A stretch of 6,318 bases of DNA from Promethearchaeota archaeon. GTDB taxonomy: Archaea; Asgardarchaeota; Lokiarchaeia; Sigyniarchaeales; SOKP01. Positions 1 to 5,955 of the stretch are shown in pieces. Below the pieces are notes generated by a model. It was not told the DNA's origin. It saw only the letters and a program-made list of their open reading frames with translations, and searched no databases. Where the stretch lies: NCBI GenBank assembly GCA_016840695.1, contig JAEORV010000100.1, positions 1 through 6,318 of the forward strand, read 5' to 3'. The translations under genes and the position numbers were made by a program. Each line of letters opens with the position of its first letter. The stretch's first letter is position 1.

Positions 1-846
1 CAGAACGATTTAGGGCTTGAATACTTTCACAAGGCGTTAGAAATTGACACTCAAATTGAAAACAAAAAACAAATCTCAGACATTCTTTATTACATGGGAG
101 AGATCTATAAGGAAGCAGGCGATAATGACTTAGCTATTAAGAATTATGAAGAATCACTTGGATTAGTAATTGAACTTGAAAATATTGACGACCAGAAATT
201 ACTTTTAGAAAAATTATTAGAGTTATACTTTGAAAAACGCGAGCTCAAAAACGTCATAAGATACACTGAAGATTTAGTAAATATTTACAGGGAAGAAGGC
301 GACAAGCAGGAGATTAGCGAACGTTACTCTGGATTAGGTGCGATGTACATCGATGTAGGAAACCTTGATCGTGCAATTGAAGTATTAACCGAATCGTTAG
401 AGATTTCAGAAGAACTGGATGCGAAAGAATACATCGGGAATGCGTCGTATAGTTTAGGTTACGCTTACGAAAAGCGAAAGGAATATTATAAAGCCTTACC
501 CTATTACGTTAAAGCTACAGAAATGGCAAGCATTCTTGAAGACAAAAACCAAGAGCAAGCAAGATTGAATCGAATTGGAATGATAAACAAATATCTGGGG
601 AATTACGACGACGCCATTCAAGCTTTTGAGGTCTCAATTTCCATTGTAAAAGAATTAGAAGATAAAAACACTCTAGCACACAGGTTTAATGGAATTGCTG
701 GAGTATACTTCCGCAAGAAAGAACACGAAACTGCTATATCTTACTACGAAGAATCGAGGGACTTATTCATGGAATTAGGACAAGAAAAAAGTGCTCAAAC
801 ATTGGAAAAAAACATCCAAAATGTCAAGGATAAGATGAATAAATAA
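1..846 (+). CDS. TPR-repeat protein, C-terminal part (5' end outside window)
   Basis: The reading frame is open from the first base, so the true start lies upstream. The first ATG (base 94) falls inside a repeat and is not a credible start. The 281 visible residues form six helix-turn-helix TPR units at about residues 30-60, 70-100, 110-140, 150-180, 190-220 and 230-260, each repeating at exactly 40 residues, plus part of another at the window edge. Consensus positions are visible as LG-x-x-Y, a G-(N/D) turn and an A-I-x-x-(Y/F) second helix, for example in GNLDRAIEVL and GNYDDAIQAF. A Lys-rich tail follows the last unit. TPR arrays of this 40-residue type are protein-interaction scaffolds; no catalytic domain, signal peptide or membrane segment is seen. 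Any enzymatic or sensor domain would be in the missing N-terminal part. Its partner is unknown. It ends 51 bases before the oxidoreductase gene on the same strand, but a shared role is not supported. Confidence 0.9.
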   Translation, partial: QNDLGLEYFHKALEIDTQIENKKQISDILYYMGEIYKEAGDNDLAIKNYEESLGLVIELENIDDQKLLLEKLLELYFEKRELKNVIRYTEDLVNIYREEGDKQEISERYSGLGAMYIDVGNLDRAIEVLTESLEISEELDAKEYIGNASYSLGYAYEKRKEYYKALPYYVKATEMASILEDKNQEQARLNRIGMINKYLGNYDDAIQAFEVSISIVKELEDKNTLAHRFNGIAGVYFRKKEHETAISYYEESRDLFMELGQEKSAQTLEKNIQNVKDKMNK

Positions 847-885
847 AGTTAATTAAAATTAATTCTCAATTATTAATCACTATTC

Positions 886-890
886 AAGGT
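886..890 (+). promoter_or_regulatory. Ribosome binding site of the oxidoreductase gene
   Basis: AAGGT lies 7 bases before the ATG at 898 and matches part of the anti-Shine-Dalgarno complement. An in-frame TAA at 874-876, with no start codon between it and 898, fixes 898 as the start and excludes a longer N-terminus. The rest of the 847-897 gap is A-T rich, and I cannot place a TATA element there with confidence. Confidence 0.5.
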
Positions 891-897
891 TAATATC

Positions 898-3165
898 ATG
901 ACTGAAGAAGATAATATTAGAACTATCAGAACTGCGTGTTCCCAACATTGTGGGATAGATGCGTGCGGTATTTTGGCCCACGTGAAGGGAGATCGAGTGG
1001 TTAAGCTGGAACCTGCTGATTTTCCAAATAAAATCGATAATCGCATTTGTTTACGAGGACTTTCCATGTTGGACGTTACCTATCATCCCGATCGGTTGAA
1101 ATTTCCAATGAAACGAGTCGGCGAACGAGGCGAAGGAAAGTTCGAGCGTATCTCATGGGACGAGGCGTTAGACACTATCGCAGGAAAATTAAAAGATATC
1201 GCAGCGCAGCATGGGTGGAAGTCCATAGGCTGGGTTTTAGGCGGTCCTGGTGCGGGAACGACAAAATTTGGAGCGTATTTAAGGTTGGCAAGCTTGACTC
1301 AATCTACTCGAGTTAGTGCATGGGGTTATGGAGATGCGGGGATCCCTTGCGGAAGTCGAGTCATTTTTGGAAGTCAATTTCCTTACATGTATTTATTCGG
1401 AGAATTTTGGCAAAGGAAATTTCCGGAACTGCTCCTAATATGGGGTACGAATCCTGCAGAAGCCATGCCCCTTCAAACGATGAGAAAAGTCTTGGACGCT
1501 AAAGAAGCTGGAGCCCAGGTAATAGTGATAGATCCACGTTTTACCGTGACTGCTTCGAAAGCTGACGAGCATCTAGCGCTTTTTCCGGGTACTGATAGCG
1601 CTCTTGCGTTAGGATTGATGAACGTGATATTCCAAAAGGGACTTCACGACGTGGATTTTATTCGCAAGGAGACAAATGGTTCGTTTTTAGTGAGAATCGA
1701 TACCGGTAAATTTCTACTCGGCGAGGATATCGGCGTAAAACCGCCTAAATCAAACATGATTTGGGACGAGGCGTCAAATTCGACGGCAAAAGTCAAGCGA
1801 TCTACCCTAAAAACCGCCAGTATTACGGGAACCTACGATGTTAATGGAATTGAATGCAAGCCTGCCTTTCAGATGCTAATGGAACTTGCAAAGGAGTATC
1901 CTCCAGAAAAAGCGGCCGAAATAACTGGCGTATCGGCGGATTTAATAACCAAATTAGGAGAAAAAATAGGTGTATCAAAAAAGGTCGTGTTTTTCACGTA
2001 CATGGGCGTGAGTCGAACCTATCACGGAGACATCTGCTTGAGGGGTTTGGCAACAGTAGCAAGCGTTACGGGTAATGTATCAACCTCTTTTAGTTCGGGG
2101 AACATACCAGCTGTACTAAACTGGGATCCATTCTTGAAAGCAGTTCCGGGCGAACCGTCTTTTCACCGCATGGCCATCTTAAACCTATACGATGCGGTAA
2201 TCAACGAGAAGCCTTATCCAATCAAAGCACTTTGGTTTGCATTCATCAATTTCGTGAACCAATGCGTGGACTACAACAAGATCGTGAATGAATTCTATCC
2301 AAAATTAGATTTCATAGTTCAAACAGAGCTATTCATGACTCCCAGTGCACGGTACGCTGATATCGTGTTACCTGTGTGCAGTCTACTCGAATTTTCGGAT
2401 TTTGTTCCCCATCCCTATCCATACGTGCAACTCCAACAAAAGATAATCGAACCGTTATATGAATCAAGATCAGATGTTAACATAGTTGCGGGACTTGCAG
2501 AAAAACTTGGGTTCGGGGATTACTTTAAGGGAGGAGAAGAGGGATTGATTGATTTAATTCTCGACAATCCCACGTTAAAAGGGGAGGGTGCTACTCGCGA
2601 AAGACTTAAGAAAGGTGCTTTTTTGCTGAGAGCACTTCCAGAAGGAGGAAATTTTCCACTAAGAGTGCCAACACCTTCAAAAAAGATCGAAATTTACGCC
2701 GACTGGTTGTCCGAAGAGGGTCAAGCTCTTCCTGTTTACTTGCCCCCTATTGAAGCGCCGTTCGCAAAAAAGGACGCAAAATATCCGCTATCGTACATAC
2801 AAGGTCATAGCCGTTTTCGAACGCACTCGTCTTTTGCGAACGTTGAATCATTGCTCAAGTTAAATCCAGAACCCGTCGTTGACATTAATCCAATTGATGC
2901 TCAGGAGAGAAACATTTCTACAGGTGATACTGTTACTGTTTTTAACGATAGAGCACGAACAACACTTAAAGCGAGAGTCTCGGGGACGGTACGACCTGGA
3001 GTTGTTGATATCATGCAAGGTTGGTGGGCAGATCAATTTGAAGAGGGAGGCGTGAATCACTTGACACATGACATTAAAAATCCAGTCCAAGACAAGATTT
3101 ACGAGCCAAATATGAACATGAACGATGTAGCCGTTGATGTGATCAAAAAGGAGGAGGTGAAATAA
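898..3165 (+). CDS. DMSO reductase-family molybdopterin oxidoreductase, catalytic subunit (DmsA-like)
   Basis: This 755-residue protein is a bis-molybdopterin (Mo or W) enzyme of the DMSO reductase superfamily. The N-terminal [4Fe-4S] ligands are Cys14, Cys18, Cys23 and Cys51, followed by CLRG with Arg53 at the usual Lys/Arg electron-relay position. Residues 62-95 (YHPDRLKFPMKRVG, then GKFERISWDEAL) closely resemble DmsA. Further cofactor motifs are WGTNPAEAMP (182-191), IDPRFT (211-216) and PGTDSALALG (230-239). The C-terminal molybdopterin dinucleotide-binding domain spans roughly 628-745, including INPIDAQERNISTGD and VFNDRARTTLKARV. Cys151 or Ser153 may ligate the metal. The family usually runs 700-850 residues, so the protein is complete. 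There is no twin-Arg signal, and an upstream stop rules one out, so it should be cytoplasmic. It overlaps its ferredoxin partner by one base (TAATG). The substrate cannot be inferred; DMSO, polysulfide, tetrathionate or a hydratase/hydroxylase-type reaction all remain possible. Confidence 0.93.
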   Translation: MTEEDNIRTIRTACSQHCGIDACGILAHVKGDRVVKLEPADFPNKIDNRICLRGLSMLDVTYHPDRLKFPMKRVGERGEGKFERISWDEALDTIAGKLKDIAAQHGWKSIGWVLGGPGAGTTKFGAYLRLASLTQSTRVSAWGYGDAGIPCGSRVIFGSQFPYMYLFGEFWQRKFPELLLIWGTNPAEAMPLQTMRKVLDAKEAGAQVIVIDPRFTVTASKADEHLALFPGTDSALALGLMNVIFQKGLHDVDFIRKETNGSFLVRIDTGKFLLGEDIGVKPPKSNMIWDEASNSTAKVKRSTLKTASITGTYDVNGIECKPAFQMLMELAKEYPPEKAAEITGVSADLITKLGEKIGVSKKVVFFTYMGVSRTYHGDICLRGLATVASVTGNVSTSFSSGNIPAVLNWDPFLKAVPGEPSFHRMAILNLYDAVINEKPYPIKALWFAFINFVNQCVDYNKIVNEFYPKLDFIVQTELFMTPSARYADIVLPVCSLLEFSDFVPHPYPYVQLQQKIIEPLYESRSDVNIVAGLAEKLGFGDYFKGGEEGLIDLILDNPTLKGEGATRERLKKGAFLLRALPEGGNFPLRVPTPSKKIEIYADWLSEEGQALPVYLPPIEAPFAKKDAKYPLSYIQGHSRFRTHSSFANVESLLKLNPEPVVDINPIDAQERNISTGDTVTVFNDRARTTLKARVSGTVRPGVVDIMQGWWADQFEEGGVNHLTHDIKNPVQDKIYEPNMNMNDVAVDVIKKEEVK
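3152..3160 (+). promoter_or_regulatory. Strong Shine-Dalgarno site of the ferredoxin-subunit gene
   Basis: AGGAGGTGA is a full match to the complement of the 16S rRNA 3' end. It sits inside the last codons of the upstream subunit, 4 bases before the ATG at 3165. With the one-base stop/start overlap it indicates translational coupling, and it settles the start of the second gene. Confidence 0.85.
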
Positions 3166-3743
3166 TGAGCAAGCGATTAGGAATGGTCATAGATCAGGAG
3201 AGGTGTATTGGCTGCGACGCATGTACTGTAGCTTGCAAGTTGGAAAATAGCACGACTGAAGGTTGGATTCAAGTTGAAACCCTGAATTCCCCTCAAAAAG
3301 ACGTGCCTTCAGGAACACCTCCAGATTTGTGGTTAGAATTTCTTCCCAAGTTGTGCAATCACTGCTCCGATCCTCCCTGTGTGGAAGCGTGCCCTAATAA
3401 CGCCATTATAAAGACAGGGGATGGTCCCGTGATTTTAGATCGTGAAAATTGCGATGGTTGTCAAGCTTGCATGGAGGCCTGTCCTTATAACGTGATTCAG
3501 TTTAATCAACAAAAAGGAATAGCAGAAAAATGTAATTTTTGCAATCATCGATTGGAACAAGGGTTAGAACCTTTTTGCCTCATCTGTTGCGAAGGTCAGG
3601 CCATATTCTTTGGCGATTCAAACGATCCTAACAGCGTGGTTTCTAGAAAAATCGCAGAGCGAGAGACTTTTCAGCTCAAACTCGACGCTGGAACGGGGCC
3701 ATCGGTTTATTATTGTAAAATGAAGCCAAGAAGAAGGTTATAG
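3165..3743 (+). CDS. DmsB-like four-cluster [4Fe-4S] electron-transfer subunit
   Basis: This 192-residue ferredoxin-like subunit is close to the usual DmsB/PsrB/NrfC length of about 200. It carries four Cys quartets: 14-17-20-24 (CIGCDACTVAC), 64-67-72-76 (CNHCSDPPCVEAC), 96-99-102-106 (CDGCQACMEAC) and 123-126-138-142 (CNFC, then Cys138 and Cys142 after an 11-residue gap). All sixteen ligands are present, so four [4Fe-4S] clusters are expected and no NarH-like Trp substitution is seen. Cys141, beside ligand Cys142, and Cys184 near the C-terminus are extra. The protein passes electrons between the molybdopterin subunit encoded just upstream, with which it is translationally coupled, and an unknown donor or acceptor. 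There is no transmembrane helix. No DmsC/NrfD-type membrane gene follows; the next gene is on the opposite strand. The very basic end (KPRRRL) overlaps the convergent gene. Confidence 0.93.
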   Translation: MSKRLGMVIDQERCIGCDACTVACKLENSTTEGWIQVETLNSPQKDVPSGTPPDLWLEFLPKLCNHCSDPPCVEACPNNAIIKTGDGPVILDRENCDGCQACMEACPYNVIQFNQQKGIAEKCNFCNHRLEQGLEPFCLICCEGQAIFFGDSNDPNSVVSRKIAERETFQLKLDAGTGPSVYYCKMKPRRRL

Positions 3744-4343
3744 TTCTAAATTTGACTTTATTTTGTTGTAAAACTCTAAAATGATTTGCTGTCTTTTTTC
3801 AGCAATTTCTTTTGATACAGCTAAATTCATTTGATCTTTTAGTTTCAATATTTTGTTTTCTAAATGTTCAATTACAGTGTCAATTCCACCCTTGTTTTGG
3901 ACGGTAAACCCTATTGTACGGTATAATCCTATTGCTCCAAGCGCGTCTAGCTTATCGGCGTCGGAGAGAATTTTCGCTTCTAATGTTTCGGGATAAATGT
4001 CATTTGAGAAGGAATGAGCTTTTATGGCGTGAATGATCCCATTAATATCGTCTTGAGGAAGGTTAAAATTCTTCACATTCAAAACCTCTAAAGCCATTTC
4101 AGCAGAAACTTCGGCGTGATTCGTCAATTTATTATATTTTTCCGCTTTAATCCTACCTACATCATGAAGTAAAGCAGCTATCTTTAAAACGCGCATGTTT
4201 GCGTTTAATTCTTTTCCCATTTTAATGCAGATATCGTAAACTCTCTCAACATGAGAAAATCCGTGAATATCGTCTTTCTTAGAGTTTTCTCGAGCAAAAT
4301 GTTGCACTACTTTGATAACATCATTTTCGAGCATTTGAGTCAT
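3738..4343 (-). CDS. HD-domain phosphohydrolase (YedJ/YpgQ-like)
   Basis: This 201-residue all-helical HD-superfamily protein has the metal and catalytic residues in order: His27 and His31 (HGFSH), the His60-Asp61 doublet in LLHDVGR, His76 (NHAEVSA), His105 and His110 (HAIKAHSFS) and Asp128/Asp130 in DADKLDALGAIG. The HAIxAHSFS and EAKIxxDADxLxALGAIG blocks, together with a C-terminal ENKILKLKDQM segment, closely match the E. coli YedJ type. Relatives include Bacillus YpgQ, described as a metal-dependent nucleotide pyrophosphohydrolase; the substrate here is not determined. It should be soluble and cytoplasmic. No Shine-Dalgarno precedes the chosen ATG, so it may be leaderless; Met4 is an alternative start. 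Its TAA overlaps the convergent ferredoxin gene's TAG by 6 bases. It lies 109 bases downstream of PAN on the same strand, and a functional link is only speculative. Confidence 0.9.
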   Translation of the reverse strand: MTQMLENDVIKVVQHFARENSKKDDIHGFSHVERVYDICIKMGKELNANMRVLKIAALLHDVGRIKAEKYNKLTNHAEVSAEMALEVLNVKNFNLPQDDINGIIHAIKAHSFSNDIYPETLEAKILSDADKLDALGAIGLYRTIGFTVQNKGGIDTVIEHLENKILKLKDQMNLAVSKEIAEKRQQIILEFYNKIKSNLEL

Positions 4344-4380
4344 GAATATTAGTAATAAGAATAATAAGTATTACTAGAAT

Positions 4381-4411
4381 TTTAATTTGTAAAATTAAAT
4401 TATTAATAATT
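4381..4411. repeat. A-T inverted repeat and 14-base palindrome in the PAN-HD gap
   Basis: TTTAATTT (4381-4388) and AAATTAAA (4392-4399) are perfect 8-base arms around GTA. A perfect palindrome, AATTATTAATAATT, occupies 4398-4411 and shares two bases with it. Both lie 38-68 bases upstream of the HD-gene ATG, so they could be a binding site or promoter DNA. In DNA this A-T rich, short palindromes also arise by chance. Confidence 0.4.
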
Positions 4412-4433
4412 GCGTGAGCGAGAAGCGAGTGTT

Positions 4434-4439
4434 AAAAAA
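4434..4439 (-). terminator. Candidate oligo-T terminator after PAN
   Basis: Reading on the minus strand, the PAN stop codon (ending at 4453) is followed after 13 bases by six consecutive T, with TTTT and CCC just before them. Archaeal transcription commonly ends at such oligo-T tracts without needing a hairpin. The G-C rich stretch at 4412-4431 follows immediately. The call rests only on base composition. Confidence 0.35.
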
Positions 4440-4452
4440 GGGAAAATCCAAA

Positions 4453-5721
4453 TTACACGAATATATTATCGATGTCGAAGGGGTCTTCAACTTTTTTCAT
4501 GACTTTGCTTATGGCTTCTAAGAAATCCTCTTGCGTTATTACATTCACTTCCTTTCTGATAGCAAACATTCCTGCTTCGTTACATATTGCTTTTATATCT
4601 GCACCTGTAGCGTTTTCAGTCATCTCTACAAATTGTTTAACATCAACATTTTCTTCAGTTTTTAACGATTTCATGTGGATTTTAAAAATTTTATATCTCG
4701 CTTCTTTATTAGGAATGGGAAATTCAACGATTCTATCAAACCTTCCCGGCCTTAACAATGCACTATCGAGGATATCAACTCTATTAGTTGCGGCTATGAA
4801 TTTCACATCTCCTCTGTCTTCAAATCCATCTAATTCACTTAATAACTGTAATAAGGTTCTTTGTACTTCTCTATCTCCAGAGGTCGCCTCTTCCATTCGA
4901 GTGGCACCTATAGCGTCTAATTCATCAATGAATACGATTGTTGGGGCCTTTTCTCTTGCTAATTCAAAAATTTCTCGCACGTATCGCGCCCCTTCTCCAA
5001 TAAATTTTTGAACTAATTCAGAAGCGATAACCTTTATAAAAGTAGTTTTTGTATGATGAGCAACGGCTTTAGCAATTAAAGTTTTACCCGTACCCGGAGG
5101 ACCTTGGAATAATACTCCTTTCGGGGGTTCAATACCGATTTTTTTAAATAAGTCTGGTTTTAAGAGAGGTAATTCCACGGATTCCCTAACTTCGCGTAGT
5201 TCATCATCTAAACCCCCGACATCGTCGTAAGATATATCAGGAATTGAGTCAAATAATTCCATGCCTTTTATGAATGGATCTTTACTCGTAGGTAACACTT
5301 CCATTACCGCGTAATTGTGTTGATTAAGACCAACATTCATGCCTGGTGTTAGTTTTTGACGTTTTACTTCGGTGCAAGTAGGTACTATGAAATTTTGACC
5401 AGTTGTACTGGCAACAATTACTCTATCGTTGTTCTCATCCAAGATATCAGTAATAGTTCCTATAATCATGGGCGATTGTTTTAATTGATTGACTTCATTT
5501 GTAAGAGTATTGACTTGTTGCTCGAGTTTTCTATGTTCATATTGTATTTTTTGGTTCTCGTTTACGAAGGTTTCGATTCTTTTTTCAATATATCTTCTAT
5601 AAGCTTCCTGATACTCTCTATCTTTCTCTTCCTTTCTCTTTCTATCGTCTGAAGGGATTGATTCCATTTCTTTTTTAACGAAAATTCTCTTCTTATCTAT
5701 GGCAACAAAAAATATCCCCAT
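4453..5721 (-). CDS. pan: Proteasome-activating nucleotidase (PAN), AAA+ unfoldase
   Basis: This 422-residue ATPase is the usual PAN length. Its hexameric ring unfolds proteins and feeds them to the 20S proteasome. In order it has a charged N-terminal coiled coil (about 28-82), Pro84 at the position of PAN's cis-proline, an OB domain (about 85-145) and the AAA+ module. Motifs are Walker A GPPGTGKT (207-214), pore-loop KFIGEGA (239-245; aromatic-hydrophobic-Gly), Walker B VFIDELDA (263-270; Asp266, Glu267), sensor-1 Asn313 in ATNR, and Arg fingers 327 and 330 in RPGRFDR. The C-terminal small domain contains GADIKAICNEAG. Gln206 precedes Walker A where Tyr is usual (LFQGPPG). The tail ends Ile-Phe-Val instead of hydrophobic-Tyr-X. 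The ATG at 5721 is chosen because a TATA-like element fits leaderless transcription. Met19 is an alternative start and would drop the hydrophobic segment MGIFFVAI. No 20S subunit gene is in the window. Confidence 0.96.
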   Translation of the reverse strand: MGIFFVAIDKKRIFVKKEMESIPSDDRKRKEEKDREYQEAYRRYIEKRIETFVNENQKIQYEHRKLEQQVNTLTNEVNQLKQSPMIIGTITDILDENNDRVIVASTTGQNFIVPTCTEVKRQKLTPGMNVGLNQHNYAVMEVLPTSKDPFIKGMELFDSIPDISYDDVGGLDDELREVRESVELPLLKPDLFKKIGIEPPKGVLFQGPPGTGKTLIAKAVAHHTKTTFIKVIASELVQKFIGEGARYVREIFELAREKAPTIVFIDELDAIGATRMEEATSGDREVQRTLLQLLSELDGFEDRGDVKFIAATNRVDILDSALLRPGRFDRIVEFPIPNKEARYKIFKIHMKSLKTEENVDVKQFVEMTENATGADIKAICNEAGMFAIRKEVNVITQEDFLEAISKVMKKVEDPFDIDNIFV

Positions 5722-5741
5722 ATTTAACTTTATCTATATAG

Positions 5742-5750
5742 AAAATATAA
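5742..5750 (-). promoter_or_regulatory. TATA-like element of the PAN promoter
   Basis: On the minus strand TTATATTTT lies 21-29 bases before the PAN ATG, the expected TATA distance if transcription begins at or very near the start codon. No Shine-Dalgarno is present, which agrees with a leaderless mRNA. A second A-T motif, CTATATAG at 5734-5741, is closer to the ATG and fits less well. Confidence 0.4.
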
Positions 5751-5779
5751 CTATATTTTTTTAGAAAAAAGGCATGTTT

Positions 5780-5797
5780 TTAGATTGGCCCATCTAA
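5780..5797. promoter_or_regulatory. Near-palindrome upstream of PAN, possible operator
   Basis: TTAGATTGGCCCATCTAA is an 18-base palindrome with one mismatched pair: arms TTAGAT/ATCTAA around a GGCC centre. It sits about 30 bases upstream of the PAN TATA-like element. An extra ATCTAA occurs at 5814-5819, and the 8-base palindrome TGAGCTCA lies directly adjacent at 5798-5805. It could bind a dimeric regulator. Alternatively, as minus-strand RNA it could form a hairpin followed by a T-run (CCTTTTTTC) and end transcription from upstream. The remainder of 5798-5871 shows no feature I can support. Confidence 0.35.
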
Positions 5798-5871
5798 TGA
5801 GCTCACTAAAAGCATCTAAAAGAAAGGGGTATTTATATCTATCTTCCATTAATTATTACTTTTTCTAAAGG

Positions 5872-5955
5872 TTAATAATCTAACATGATATTGCACTTAG
5901 GAGGCCTTCCTAATGTCTTTCTTTCACTCGTTTTTTTTTGAAAGAATTCATCCAT
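5872..5955 (-). pseudogene. Short reading frame with SERKTLGRPPK motif, probable gene remnant
   Basis: This is a 27-codon frame starting with an ATG directly after the TAA of the broken zinc-ribbon frame and in the same phase. It reads MDEFFQKKTSERKTLGRPPK and then seven more residues to a TAA. The SER-x-T-x-G-x-PP segment matches one encoded at 6277-6307. The LGRPPK stretch resembles the core of an AT-hook, but that match is too short to assign function. No Shine-Dalgarno precedes it. It may be the start of a second decayed copy or only the tail of the first. I do not recognise a family. Confidence 0.3.
5898..5928. repeat. Direct repeat, left copy (31 bases)
   Basis: This copy matches 6277-6307 at 26 of 31 bases without gaps, beginning TAGGAGGC and ending TCTTTCACT. 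It contains TAGGA and TCCTA arms separated by GGCCT. On the minus strand it lies inside the short frame that encodes SERKTLGRPP. Confidence 0.6.

Noticed and set aside
94..846. ATG at 94 as the start of the TPR gene
   Set aside because: The frame is open to base 1 and the upstream codons continue the TPR pattern, so this Met is internal.
1..3743. TPR gene and oxidoreductase pair as one functional operon
   Set aside because: They share a strand with a 51-base gap, but no known TPR chaperone or regulator for this enzyme family is recognisable, and the TPR protein is incomplete here.
4472..5011. 179-codon plus-strand reading frame inside PAN
   Set aside because: It is antisense to the conserved AAA+ domain, its translation is low-complexity Ser/Asn/Leu sequence, and it has no start signal.
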